Below are positions 24,958 to 34,193 of a DNA stretch of 64,000 nt, piece after piece. Source of the DNA: JAAXGX01 sp965203565 (GTDB lineage: Bacteria > Acidobacteriota > Vicinamibacteria > Vicinamibacterales > UBA8438); assembly GCA_965203565.1 (NCBI GenBank), contig OZ241896.1, positions 186,001 to 250,000 of the forward strand, written 5' to 3'. Within the stretch, counting starts at the first letter, position 1. Each line of letters starts with the position of its first letter. A program made the position numbers and the translations under genes. The notes beneath the pieces are model-generated. The model was not told where the DNA came from. It worked only from the letters and a program-made list of their open reading frames with translations, and did no database searches.

Positions 24958-26081
24958 AGTCCGTCACTCGGCCCAAAATCGTCGGGACAGGATTAATCGC
25001 TCTTGACGTGGTCATTGGCCCCGATCCCGGCGCGCCCGTCCGTTGTTGGACGGGCGGAACCTGCGGCAATATACTTTTCATCCTGGCGTATCTCGGATGG
25101 GATGCTTACCCGATCGCGCGAATGAACGGCGACGCAGCTTCGGAGCTCGTCTGCGCCGACATGTCGAGTTGGGGGGTCCATCTTGATTGGACCACGTGTC
25201 CTCCAACCACACATACGCCCATTGTCGTCCAGGAAATCCGGCGTCGCCGAGACGGTCGTCCTGAACATCGGTTTTCATGGTCTTGCCTGCGTTGTGGAAA
25301 ATGGCTCCCGCCTTTCAAAGCGATTACAATTGACGTAGTGGAAAGAATAAAACCGGCGCTGCGTGGCGCATCGGTTTTTTTTCTCGATCGCTTGTCTCGC
25401 GCAACTCTTTTCCTGGCCGCCGAAGCGTCAGAGCGCGGCGCCGTGGTGGTCTTCGAGCCATCCGGCAATGCGCCGGAAAAATTCATGCCGGAGGCCATTT
25501 CACTCGCGCATGTCGTCAAGTATGCGGACGACCGGTTTGATGAAGTTGACGGCATGATGACAGATGACTCCGCCGCGTTGCTTGAAGTGAAGACCTTTGG
25601 TGAGCAGGGCCTGAAATATCGTCATAAGTTTGGCCGCGGCATTTCGAAATGGATGCATCTCAAGGCGATTCCTGCGCCGCGGCTTGCCGATTCCTGCGGC
25701 GCCGGCGATTGGTGCACGGCCGGCCTCATTGCCAAAGCCGCGGTCGGCGGACAGAAGGGGCTGCGCCGCACCGGCGCCCGCGGCATTCGAGCAGCGCTAC
25801 GCTACGGTCAGGCGCTTGCAGCTTGGAATTGCAGCTTCGAGGGGGCGAGAGGCGGCATGTACGCAGTGTCCCCGCAGACGTTCAAGCGCCAGATCGCCGG
25901 ACTGCTGAACGGCAAACTTGAGGAAGTCAGCGCGGGGCGTGCGGGAGTCAAGTGGGCGCAGGTTGTGACTTGTCCGGCCTGTCCACCGGAGAGCGAAAGC
26001 AATGATGACGGTGACGCGCCTCGAAGTCGCCGACGAGGCGGAGACCGCCCCATCGCCGCCGCTGTCCGGACGGCGGACTGA
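24954..26081 (+). CDS. PfkB-family sugar/nucleoside kinase of the conflict operon
   Basis: 375 residues. The ribokinase fold opens with IVGTGLIALDVVI and GGTCGNILFILAYLGWDAYP (substrate and lid region). The catalytic signature is ADSCGAGDWCTAGLI (about 243-257), with the base Asp in GAGD. The last ~40 residues are polar, low-complexity and probably disordered. This is the last gene of the operon; the next gene is convergent. It likely phosphorylates a ribose-like sugar or nucleoside, feeding or removing the substrate of the PRTase and SIS-HAD proteins. Base composition here is markedly more AT-rich than the genes to the right. Confidence 0.85.
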   Translation: MKSVTRPKIVGTGLIALDVVIGPDPGAPVRCWTGGTCGNILFILAYLGWDAYPIARMNGDAASELVCADMSSWGVHLDWTTCPPTTHTPIVVQEIRRRRDGRPEHRFSWSCLRCGKWLPPFKAITIDVVERIKPALRGASVFFLDRLSRATLFLAAEASERGAVVVFEPSGNAPEKFMPEAISLAHVVKYADDRFDEVDGMMTDDSAALLEVKTFGEQGLKYRHKFGRGISKWMHLKAIPAPRLADSCGAGDWCTAGLIAKAAVGGQKGLRRTGARGIRAALRYGQALAAWNCSFEGARGGMYAVSPQTFKRQIAGLLNGKLEEVSAGRAGVKWAQVVTCPACPPESESNDDGDAPRSRRRGGDRPIAAAVRTAD

Positions 26082-26116
26082 CCGACAGCAGTGGACAGTT
26101 GTCGCGCGCCCGCGGC

Positions 26117-27115
26117 TCAGGAGCCGGCCGCGGCCTCCTCGGCGCGGGCGCCTTCGAGGATGTTCATCAGGCCGTAGTTGCCCTCGTGGCAGGCGTACTC
26201 GAAGACGGCGCTGTCGGTGCGGCGCAGCGGGATCGACACGGAGAACGTGCGGGTGAACACCTCCGCGTCGTCGTAGGTGTACTCGTAGAGCAGCGTGCCG
26301 GCGTCGACGCGCGTCAGCCGCTCGGTCAGCCGCAGCCGCTCGCTCGGTCCGACGGCGCGCGGCCCGATGCTGAAGCCGCGGTCGGGCCTGAAGTTCGCCG
26401 TCTCGATCACCAGCGTGTCGCCTTCCCAGCGGCCGCGGCCGTCGCCGAGCCACTGCGGGATGCGCCGCGGCAGCGGGGCGCGCCCGTCCAGCGGCACGAC
26501 GCGCGCTTCGTGCACCATCTCCGTGAAGATCACGACGTGGTCGGGCGTCTGGAACACCTGCAGGTAGTTGTTGTAGGCGCTCGGCATGACGGGCGGACCG
26601 GAGTTGAAGCCGAGCAGGCATCGCTCGCCGAGCCCGCGGTCCTCCGGACCGTCGACGCCGACCCCGCCGAAGTGCATCCGCGCCGGGCGGCCGCCCGCGG
26701 CGCGCTCCGCCGCGGCCTTCCGCTCCTCCTGCGGCGTGAAGGCGGGCAGCCGCCCGTCAGGGGGATCCACGATGAGCGACGACTGCCGGGTCGGCAGGAC
26801 GCCCGATCCGTTGTCGAACCAGAAGTTGTTGTAGTTGGGCGGCGTGAGGTTGTCGGTGTTGACGCCCTCGGCGAACTGCGACGCGTTGATCTGCTCCTGG
26901 ACCGCGGCTTCCTCCGGGGTGAACTCGGCCCGGCCGGCGAGCTCCGCAGGGCGCTGCAGCGGCGTCGCCGTGCCGAAGTCGTACACCCCCTGGAGGTCCG
27001 GCGCGCCCCAGGCGGTGCGCGGCGCCGTCTGCGGCGCGGACTGCGCGCCGGCGGACGGCGGACCGGCGATCAGGCCGGCGAGCAGAGCGGCGGGGAGCGC
27101 GGGCTTGAACGACAT
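26117..27115 (-). CDS. Secreted conserved hypothetical protein
   Basis: 332 residues with a signal peptide (MSFKPALPAALLAGLIAGPPSAGAQ). The mature N terminus contains WGAPDLQGVYDFGTATPLQRP, a motif I associate with a family of exported proteins common in Acidobacteriota (usually written PDLQGVW..TPLERP). Further landmarks are PSAYNNYLQVFQTPDHVVI, EARVVPLDGR and WEGDTLVIET, all of that family. No catalytic motif is known to me. Next gene on the same strand is an amidohydrolase 25 bp upstream, so the two are probably co-transcribed. Confidence 0.82.
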   Translation of the reverse strand: MSFKPALPAALLAGLIAGPPSAGAQSAPQTAPRTAWGAPDLQGVYDFGTATPLQRPAELAGRAEFTPEEAAVQEQINASQFAEGVNTDNLTPPNYNNFWFDNGSGVLPTRQSSLIVDPPDGRLPAFTPQEERKAAAERAAGGRPARMHFGGVGVDGPEDRGLGERCLLGFNSGPPVMPSAYNNYLQVFQTPDHVVIFTEMVHEARVVPLDGRAPLPRRIPQWLGDGRGRWEGDTLVIETANFRPDRGFSIGPRAVGPSERLRLTERLTRVDAGTLLYEYTYDDAEVFTRTFSVSIPLRRTDSAVFEYACHEGNYGLMNILEGARAEEAAAGS

Positions 27116-27140
27116 GGATTCCCCCTTGTTGCGTTGACGT

Positions 27141-28079
27141 TCAATCGAGTCCCAGCAGTCGCGCGGGGTTGCGCCGGGCCATCAGGTCCACCTCGCGGTC
27201 GGAAACGCCCGCGGCCCCGAGGGCCCGGATGAAGGCGCGCAGACCGTCGGTGTGGACCGGATTGCCGGCCTGGCCGAAGTCGGACGAGATCAGGAAGTGC
27301 TCGGCCCCGACCTGCCGGATCGCCTGCACGTATTCCTCCACCGAGTGGCTGCCGCGGTGCACGGCGAACCAGTCGAGCTCCATCACCGCGCCTTCCGCCG
27401 CCATCCGCCGCATCTGATCCACCGTGGCGTGCTGATGGAGCGGATGCGTCACCAGGAACTTGCGTACGCCCTGCGCCTTCGCGGCCGGTATCAGGAGCAG
27501 CACCTCCTCCGGCATCGCGTGTCCGGTGGCCAGCACGAGGTCGTGCGCGCCGATCAGCGCGAACACTTCGACCAGCGGCGCCACCGGCGCGCCGGCCTCC
27601 AGCACCGGCACGAACGGGTCGGACGGGCTGCGTTCGACGACGTCGCCGTTCCGGTCGATGCGGTACGGGTTGAACTCGGCGTCGAACGTCGGCAGCCAGA
27701 CGACCTTGCCCCGGCCGCCCTCGAACGCGATCATCTGCCGCACCGCCTCGGGGTTGATCCCCCCGACCGAGCGGTTCAGCACCACCCCGCCGAATATCTC
27801 CAGGCCGTCGACCTGCGCCATGGCCAGCGCGGCGCGGTCGGCCGTCATCGTGAAGTGGTTCTTGAGCACCATGCCGCGGAGGCCGGCCTCCTTGAACAGC
27901 CGCGCCGCCTCGACGTCGTCCAGCGAACGCGGCCGCGAGTCGGGACCCGCGTGGGCGTGGAAGTCGATGACGCCCGCCAGGGAGACCGGCTCGTCCTGGG
28001 CCGCCGCCGCGGAAGACGTCAGCGGCAGGGCGAGCGCCGCAGGCAGCAGCCATCGCAGCATGACGCATCGCTTATACAT
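27141..28079 (-). CDS. Secreted DUF6282-like amidohydrolase/PHP-type metal hydrolase
   Basis: 312 residues from ATG 28079; ATG 28061 (MLRWLLPAALALPLTSSAAAA) would put the signal peptide at the very start and is an equally good choice. Metal-binding motifs are DFHAHAGPD near the N terminus of the mature protein, VLKNHFT, VTHPLHQHA and LISSDFG. These define the TIM-barrel amidohydrolase fold of DUF6282 proteins. The substrate is unknown. It is divergent from the DUF1592 gene, with 58 bp between the starts. Confidence 0.85.
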   Translation of the reverse strand: MYKRCVMLRWLLPAALALPLTSSAAAAQDEPVSLAGVIDFHAHAGPDSRPRSLDDVEAARLFKEAGLRGMVLKNHFTMTADRAALAMAQVDGLEIFGGVVLNRSVGGINPEAVRQMIAFEGGRGKVVWLPTFDAEFNPYRIDRNGDVVERSPSDPFVPVLEAGAPVAPLVEVFALIGAHDLVLATGHAMPEEVLLLIPAAKAQGVRKFLVTHPLHQHATVDQMRRMAAEGAVMELDWFAVHRGSHSVEEYVQAIRQVGAEHFLISSDFGQAGNPVHTDGLRAFIRALGAAGVSDREVDLMARRNPARLLGLD

Positions 28080-28137
28080 CAATCGGCGGCGAAAGTCATG
28101 CCGCTTCATGCGCCGGCTGAACGAAATACGTAGTAGG

Positions 28138-30639
28138 ATGGCTCGCGCGGAGGAAGCGACCCCTGTGAGAACCTTGGCGGCCTGCGCGGTCGGGTTCGTC
28201 GTGGCGGCGGCGGGCGGGCACGCGCGCCCGGGCACCGCGGAGGCGGCGTCCTCTCCGGCCGGTCCGGCGCAGCAGCAGGCGGCCTCTCCCGACGGGTCCG
28301 GGCCGGCTCGGGTCCGGGCGGTCCTGGACCGCTACTGCGTGACCTGCCACAACGGCCGGCTCCGAACCGCCGGCCTCGCGCTGGATGCGATGGACGCCGG
28401 GCGCGTGGGCGGGCGCGCCGAAGCGTGGGAGAAGGTGGTGCGGAAGCTGCGGGCCCGGGCGATGCCGCCGCCCGGCCGGCCGCGGCCGGACGAGGCCGCC
28501 TACGCCGCCGTGGCCGCCGCGCTCGAGACGGCCCTCGACCGCGCCGCCGACGCCGACCCGAATCCCGGCCGGACGCCCCCCCATCGTCTCAACCGCGCCG
28601 AATACGCCAACGCGGTTCGCGACCTGCTCGGGGTGGAGGTCGACGGCCGCGCGCTGCTGCCGCCCGACGACGCGGACCTGGGCTTCGAGAACATGGCGGA
28701 CATCCTGTCGATGTCGCCGGCGCTGCTGGAGCGCTACCTGTCCGCGGCGCGGAAGATCGTCCGCCGGGCGCTGGGCGATCCGGAAGGCGGTCCGACGACC
28801 GAGACGTACGGGGTCCCCAAGATGCGGTTCCAGGACCACCGCATGAGCGAAGACCTGCCGTTCGGCTCGCGCGGCGGGGTCGCGTTCCGGCATCACTTCC
28901 CGCTCGACGCCGAGTACGACGTCAAGGTCCGGCTGCGGCGGCAGCTTTACGGCTACGTTCGCGGACTCCAGAAGCGGCAGCAGCTCGAAGTCCGCCTGGA
29001 CGGCGAGCGCGTGGCGCTGTTCTCCATCGGCGGCGCGCCCGGAACGCCGCCGCCGCAGACGTTCACGGGGACCGTCCTGGGCGACCGCGAGTGGGAGGAG
29101 TACACGCTGCACGCCGACGGCGCCCTCGAGATCCGCATCCCGGTGTCGGCGGGTCCGCGTACGGTGGGCGTCGCGTTCGTCCAGGGGCGCTCCGAGCGCG
29201 ACGGCGTGCTGCAGCCGCGCGCGACCGCGAAGACCCTCGCGATCGCCGAACGGTGGAGCTCGCCGTCGGAAGCGCCCGAAGCGGCGGTCGAGCAGGTCAG
29301 CATCTCCGGGCCGTTCAACGCCGCCGGCCCCGGGGAGACGCCGTCGCGGCGACGGATTCTCGCGTGCCGCCCCACGCGCGCCGCGGAAGAGCGGCCGTGC
29401 GCGCGGGAGATCCTCTCGGCGGTCGCCCGGCGCGCCTTCCGGCGGCCCCTGACGAGCCTCGACGTGGACGCGCTGACGGCGTTCTACGTCGCGGGGCGGC
29501 GCGCCGGCGGTTTCGAGACCGGCGTTCGGCGCGCCCTCGAGGCCGTCCTCGTCGACCCGGAGTTCCTGTTCCGCATCGAGCGGGGCCCGGCCGAGCCGGC
29601 CGCGGCCGGGGCCTACCCGATCAGCGGCCTGGAGCTGGCGTCCCGCCTGTCGTTCTTCCTCTGGAGCAGCATCCCCGACGACGATCTGCTGGACGCCGCC
29701 GTCGGCGGGCGGCTGCGCGATCCGGCCGCGCTCGAGCGGCAGGTGCGGCGGATGCTGGCCGATCCCCGCGCGCAGGCGCTGGTGGACGGCTTCGCCGCGC
29801 AGTGGCTCGGTCTCGGCCGCCTGCGCAGCGTCGTCCCGGCGCCCGACCTGTTCCCCGAGTTCGACGACAACCTGCGCGAGGCGTTCGACCGGGAGACCCG
29901 GCTGCTGGTCGGAAGCCAGTTGCGGGAGGACCGCAGCGTGCTGGACCTGGTGCGGGCCGACTACACGTTCGTCAACGAGCGGCTCGCGCGGCACTACGGC
30001 GTTCCGAACGTGTACGGCAGCCGGTTCCGGCGGGTGACGTTCGACGACGGCGTCCGCGGGGGCCTGCTGGGGCAAGGCAGCATCCTCACGACCACCTCGT
30101 ATCCCACGCGCACCTCGCCCGTGCTGCGGGGCAACTGGGTGCTCGAGCAGATCCTCGGCGCGCCGCCGCCGCCGCCGCCGCCCGACGTGCCGGCGCTGCC
30201 GGACCGGGGCGAGGGCGGCCGGCTCGCCTCGGTGCGCGAGCGGCTGGAGCGGCACCGCGAGAATCCGGTGTGCGCGAGCTGTCACGCCCGCATGGACCCG
30301 CTGGGATTCGCGCTGGAGCATTTCGACGCCGTCGGGAAGTGGCGCGCGACCGGCGCGGCGGGCGCCGCGATCGACGCCGCGGGCCGGTTTCCCGACGGGA
30401 CCGGGTTCCACGGCCTGGCCGGCCTCAAGGCGGTCGTGCTGCGCGAGCGCGAGCAGTTCGTGCGGACCGTCGCCGAGAAGCTGATGACGTACGCGCTGGG
30501 CCGCGGCGTCCGGCATTACGACATGCCGGCCGTCCGCCGCATCGTGCGCGAGGCCGCCCCGGACGACTACACGTGGTCGTCCCTCGTGCTGGGCGTCGTC
30601 AGGAGCCTGCCGTTTCAGATGCGCAGGGCGGAGTCATGA
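28138..30639 (+). CDS. DUF1592-family secreted cytochrome-like protein (DUF1587-1595-1592-1588-1585)
   Basis: 833 residues. After a signal-like N terminus comes a c-type haem motif CVTCH (about 67-71), then MPPPGRPRP as methionine-containing axial region. Next are the planctomycete-type modules in usual order: DUF1587 (RLNRAEYANAVRDLLG), DUF1595, DUF1592 (ELASRLSFFLWSSIPDD), DUF1588 with a second CxxCH (CASCH, about 711) and DUF1585 near the C terminus. A proline run (PPPPPPP) precedes DUF1588. Proteins of this type are exported and of unknown activity. It is translationally coupled (ATGA) to a DUF1552 gene, the constant partner. Confidence 0.93.
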   Translation: MARAEEATPVRTLAACAVGFVVAAAGGHARPGTAEAASSPAGPAQQQAASPDGSGPARVRAVLDRYCVTCHNGRLRTAGLALDAMDAGRVGGRAEAWEKVVRKLRARAMPPPGRPRPDEAAYAAVAAALETALDRAADADPNPGRTPPHRLNRAEYANAVRDLLGVEVDGRALLPPDDADLGFENMADILSMSPALLERYLSAARKIVRRALGDPEGGPTTETYGVPKMRFQDHRMSEDLPFGSRGGVAFRHHFPLDAEYDVKVRLRRQLYGYVRGLQKRQQLEVRLDGERVALFSIGGAPGTPPPQTFTGTVLGDREWEEYTLHADGALEIRIPVSAGPRTVGVAFVQGRSERDGVLQPRATAKTLAIAERWSSPSEAPEAAVEQVSISGPFNAAGPGETPSRRRILACRPTRAAEERPCAREILSAVARRAFRRPLTSLDVDALTAFYVAGRRAGGFETGVRRALEAVLVDPEFLFRIERGPAEPAAAGAYPISGLELASRLSFFLWSSIPDDDLLDAAVGGRLRDPAALERQVRRMLADPRAQALVDGFAAQWLGLGRLRSVVPAPDLFPEFDDNLREAFDRETRLLVGSQLREDRSVLDLVRADYTFVNERLARHYGVPNVYGSRFRRVTFDDGVRGGLLGQGSILTTTSYPTRTSPVLRGNWVLEQILGAPPPPPPPDVPALPDRGEGGRLASVRERLERHRENPVCASCHARMDPLGFALEHFDAVGKWRATGAAGAAIDAAGRFPDGTGFHGLAGLKAVVLREREQFVRTVAEKLMTYALGRGVRHYDMPAVRRIVREAAPDDYTWSSLVLGVVRSLPFQMRRAES

Positions 30640-31973
30640 TCATCACCCGGAAGGCGATCTCGCGCCGGACGGCGCTGCGGGGACTCGGTACGACGCTGGC
30701 GCTGCCGATGCTGGACGGCATGACGCCGGCGCTGACCGCCCTCGGCAGGACCCCCGCCCGCCCGGTCAGCCGCCTGGGGATCGTCTACGTGCCGAACGGG
30801 ATAGTGATGGAGCGCTGGACGCCGGCCGCCGAGGGCGCCGGGTTCGAGCTCACCCCGACGCTCCGGCCGCTGGAGCGGTTCCGGGACCGCCTGACCGTGG
30901 TGACCGGTCTCAGCAACAAGGGTCCCGACTACGCCCACGAGACCGGCGCCACCAGTTTTCTGACCGGCGTGTCCCCGAAGCGCACGCAGGGCGCCGACCT
31001 CGTGGCGGGCATCTCGATGGACCAGCAGGTGGCCCGGGCGTTCGGCCGGCGGACGCAGCTCGGGTCGCTGGAGCTCGCGCTGGAGGCGGGCGACGACGTC
31101 GGCACGTGCGGGGCGGGATACACCTGCGCCTATACGAACACCATCTGCTGGCGCGGCGCGACGACGCCGCTGCCGATGGAGACCAACCCGCGCGTGGTGT
31201 TCGAACGTCTGCTCGGAGACGCCGGCGGCGCCGACCCCGCCGCGCGGCGCGCCCGCCTGGAGCAGGACCGCAGCCTGCTCGACGCCGTGACCGGCAAGAT
31301 CGCGCGGCTCCGCCGCGATCTCGGACCGCGCGACCGCAACAAGCTGAGCGAATACCTCGACGCCGTCCGGGACGTCGAGCGCCGCATCCGGAGGGCCGAG
31401 ACGCAGGTCGACCGTCCGCTCCCGGAGATGGCGACGCCGCCGGGGGTCCCGGCGACGTTCGACGAGCACGCGAAGCTGATGTTCGACCTGCAGGTGCTGG
31501 CGTACCAGGCCGACCTGACGCGGGTCGTCACCTTCATGGTGAGCCGCGAGTTCAGCAGCCGGACCTATCCGGAGATCGGGGTCCCCGAAGCGCACCACCC
31601 GACGTCGCATCACCGCAACGATCCGGCGAAGATCGCGAAGCTGGCCAGGATCAACGCGTATCACACCAGCCTGCTGGCGTACTACCTGGACCGGCTGCAG
31701 GCCACCCCCGACGGCGACGGCGGGTCGCTGCTCGACCAGATGACGCTGCTGTACGGCGGCGGGCTGAGCGACGGCCACCGGCATTCCTCGGAGAACCTGC
31801 CCGTCCTGGTGGTGGGCGGCGCGGGAGGCCGGCTGCGCGGGGGACGGCACGTGCGGTGCCCGGAATCGACCCCCATGTCGAACCTGCACCTGACCCTGAT
31901 GGACACGCTCGGCCTCGCCGTCGAGCGCTTCGGCAACAGCACCGGCGCGCTCGACGCGACGGTGTCCCTCTGA
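30636..31973 (+). CDS. DUF1552-family secreted protein (Tat-type leader)
   Basis: 445 residues. The N terminus ITRKAISRRTALRGLGTTLA is a twin-arginine-type export signal. The DUF1552 body has LGIVYVPNGI, SFLTGVSPKRT, SMDQQVA, CAYTNTICW and PEAHHPTSHH, plus a phosphatase-superfamily-like end (LYGGGLSDGHRH). DUF1552 resembles the alkaline-phosphatase/sulfatase fold but has no proven reaction. Overlaps the DUF1592 gene by ATGA and is followed 9 bp later by an ankyrin gene, making a three-gene unit. Confidence 0.93.
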   Translation: MIITRKAISRRTALRGLGTTLALPMLDGMTPALTALGRTPARPVSRLGIVYVPNGIVMERWTPAAEGAGFELTPTLRPLERFRDRLTVVTGLSNKGPDYAHETGATSFLTGVSPKRTQGADLVAGISMDQQVARAFGRRTQLGSLELALEAGDDVGTCGAGYTCAYTNTICWRGATTPLPMETNPRVVFERLLGDAGGADPAARRARLEQDRSLLDAVTGKIARLRRDLGPRDRNKLSEYLDAVRDVERRIRRAETQVDRPLPEMATPPGVPATFDEHAKLMFDLQVLAYQADLTRVVTFMVSREFSSRTYPEIGVPEAHHPTSHHRNDPAKIAKLARINAYHTSLLAYYLDRLQATPDGDGGSLLDQMTLLYGGGLSDGHRHSSENLPVLVVGGAGGRLRGGRHVRCPESTPMSNLHLTLMDTLGLAVERFGNSTGALDATVSL

Positions 31974-31982
31974 CCGGCCGCG

Positions 31983-33572
31983 ATGCAGGGAAGCCCGATG
32001 CGCATCGGCGCCGCGTGCTGCGTCCTCGCAGGCCTCGTCCTGCCGCCGTGCGCGCCCGTCCGGGCGCAGGCTCCCGATCTGCGCCTGGTGAACGCCGTCC
32101 GGCGCGGCGACCGGCCGGCGGCTCGCGCGCTGGCGCGCCTGCAGGTCGACGTGAATGCGCGGCAGCCCGACGGGGCGACGGCGCTGCACTGGGCGGCCTA
32201 CCTCGACGACGTCGAGACCGCGGAGCTGCTGCTCGGCGCCGGCGCGCGGCCGGATGCGGCCAACGCGCTCGGGGCCACCCCCCTCCATCTGGCGTGCGAG
32301 AACGGCGCCGCGGCGCTGGTGCGGCGGCTGCTGGCGGCGGGAGCGGCGGCCGACGCCGCGCTGCCGAGCGGCGAGACCGCCTTGATGACCGCCGCGCGCG
32401 CGGGCAGCGTCGGCGCGGTCACGGCGCTGCTGGCCCACGGCGCCGACGTCAGCGCCCGGGAGACGACCGAACGGCAGACCGCGTTGATGTGGGCGGCGTC
32501 GCAGCGGCATCCCGGAGTCGTGCGGGCGCTGATCGAGGCCGGAGCGGACGTCCACGCCCGCTCGCGCGTCCGCTCCGTGGCGGCCGCCAGCTCGCCGCGC
32601 ACCGGCGCGGCCGAGGGGGTGTCGGTCGTCGAAGAGGGCGGGTTCACGCCGCTGCTGTTCGCGGCCCGGCAGGGGGACCTCGCCTCGGCGCGTCTGCTGC
32701 TGGCGGCGGGCGCGGACCCGAACGACACGGCCCCGACCGGCGCCGGCGCCCTCGTCGTGGCGGCCCACAGCGGGCACGGCGCGCTCGCCGCGTGGCTGCT
32801 GGACCAGGGCGCCGACCCGAACGCCGCCGGGGCCGGCTACGCGCCGCTCCACGCGGCCGTCCTCAGAGGCGACGCGGAGCTCGTGAGCGCCCTGCTGGAC
32901 CACGGCGCGGACCCGGACGCCCGTCTGGCGCGCGGCACGCCGCATGCGCGTTACGGCAAGCTGTACGCGCTGGAGATGCGTCTGGCCGGCGCGACGCCGT
33001 TCTTTCTCGCAGCACAGTACGGCTTCGCCGACGTCATGCGGCGGCTGGCCGCCGCCGGCGCCGACCCGCGGGCGGGCCTGGAGGGGGGCGTGACGCCGCT
33101 CATGGCCGCGGCCGGCATGCTCACGCCCGGCTTCATCCAGGCCGGGAACGACCGTCGGGGCCGGGCGATAGACACCGCCGAGATGGAGCTCGCGCTCCGC
33201 CAGGACCCCGATCGGCGCCGCCTCATGAACAGCGGCATCGACGCGGTGCGGGCGGCGGTCGAGCTGGGCGCCGACGTCAACGCCGCCCGCGCGAACGGCG
33301 ACACCGCCCTGCACCTCGCCGCGCACCACGGCTTCAACACCGTCGTCCGCTACCTGGTCGGCCGGGGCGCCGACCCGAACGCGAAGAACGCGCGCGGACA
33401 GACGCCGCTCGACTTCGCGCTGGGCGTCGGCCGCGTGCCGGAAAGGAACCCCGTAACCGGCGCGGACGTCAGCACGGCCGACCTGCTGCGGGAGCTGGGC
33501 GCGACGCCGGCGCCCCTGACAGCCCGTGGTGGAACCCCGCGTCGCACCGAGAGCGGCGAGGCGCCCGGCTGA
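31983..33572 (+). CDS. Secreted ankyrin-repeat protein
   Basis: 529 residues; ATG 31998 (MRIGAACCVLAGL) is an alternative start giving a tidier signal peptide. After the leader there are about ten ankyrin repeats, recognisable by the GATALHWAAYLDDVETAELL, GETALMTAARAGS and GADPN patterns. An interruption of about 60 residues (340-440) lacks the consensus. Protein-protein interaction scaffold; its partner is probably the DUF1592/DUF1552 pair immediately upstream. The same association recurs at 57890-63531. Confidence 0.92.
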   Translation: MQGSPMRIGAACCVLAGLVLPPCAPVRAQAPDLRLVNAVRRGDRPAARALARLQVDVNARQPDGATALHWAAYLDDVETAELLLGAGARPDAANALGATPLHLACENGAAALVRRLLAAGAAADAALPSGETALMTAARAGSVGAVTALLAHGADVSARETTERQTALMWAASQRHPGVVRALIEAGADVHARSRVRSVAAASSPRTGAAEGVSVVEEGGFTPLLFAARQGDLASARLLLAAGADPNDTAPTGAGALVVAAHSGHGALAAWLLDQGADPNAAGAGYAPLHAAVLRGDAELVSALLDHGADPDARLARGTPHARYGKLYALEMRLAGATPFFLAAQYGFADVMRRLAAAGADPRAGLEGGVTPLMAAAGMLTPGFIQAGNDRRGRAIDTAEMELALRQDPDRRRLMNSGIDAVRAAVELGADVNAARANGDTALHLAAHHGFNTVVRYLVGRGADPNAKNARGQTPLDFALGVGRVPERNPVTGADVSTADLLRELGATPAPLTARGGTPRRTESGEAPG

Positions 33573-33701
33573 CAAGGCGTGAGGAGGGCGCATATTGGGC
33601 GTACGCAACCGACGAACAACGCAGTCAGGCGGGATGCATCGCTGCTCGAATGCAGCGGGGATTTTCACCACGGGCTGTTGACGCTTGACGGACGTCAGTC
33701 C

Positions 33702-34178
33702 ATGGGCTTCGAAGCGATCCGGTCCGCGGCAGGAGAGCTGGAGGAGCTGATCACGGCCCTGCCGGCCGAGTGGGGCGCCATCTCGGCCGAGGAGGCGGCG
33801 CGATTGCGGGAGGACGGCGGCTGGTCGCGCAAGCAGATCGTCGGGCACCTGATCGATTCCGCTGCCGTCAATCATCAGCGGTTCATCCGCGCCCTGGCGG
33901 GCGAGAAAGACTTCAACCTGCTTTATGCGCAGGACGAGTGGGTCGATCTGAACGGCTATCAGTCGCGCGACTGGCGCGCCGTCGTCCGGCTCTGGGAGGA
34001 GGTCAACCGCCATCTGCTGGCCGTCTGCCTGCGGATCCGCGAGGATCAGGCCGGTCTGGTCTGCGGACGGCATGGCGACCCCGGCCCGTGGACGCTGGCT
34101 TACCGCGTGCCGGATTATGTGGCCCACCTCAAGATGCACGTCGAGCAGATGCGCCGGGGGCCCTGGCGTCGTCGTTGA
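33702..34178 (+). CDS. DinB-family protein
   Basis: 158 residues from ATG 33702 (MGFEAIRSAAGELEELI); the frame extends further upstream but without family-like sequence. The four-helix-bundle DinB/DinB_2 fold is indicated by WSRKQIVGHLIDSAAVNHQR (metal-binding His in GHLIDS) and YVAHLKMHVEQM near the C terminus. DinB-like proteins are metal-binding and often act as thiol-dependent S-transferases; no specific substrate can be given. It is convergent with the membrane protein that follows (15 bp between stops). Confidence 0.85.
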   Translation: MGFEAIRSAAGELEELITALPAEWGAISAEEAARLREDGGWSRKQIVGHLIDSAAVNHQRFIRALAGEKDFNLLYAQDEWVDLNGYQSRDWRAVVRLWEEVNRHLLAVCLRIREDQAGLVCGRHGDPGPWTLAYRVPDYVAHLKMHVEQMRRGPWRRR

Positions 34179-34193
34179 TCACCCGGCGACGAT

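Noticed and set aside
30160..30190. CCG-run (poly-proline) in the DUF1592 gene as a possible sequencing artefact or repeat locus
   Set aside because: The second DUF1592 gene has the same run at the same place (about 61633-61655), so it is a normal family feature.
28096..30516. 806-codon minus-strand open frame opposite the DUF1592 gene
   Set aside because: Composition is the mirror of the DUF1592 coding strand; no leader or motif. The same applies to the large antisense frames over 16243-18267, 41012-44401, 48148-50808 and 59722-61983.
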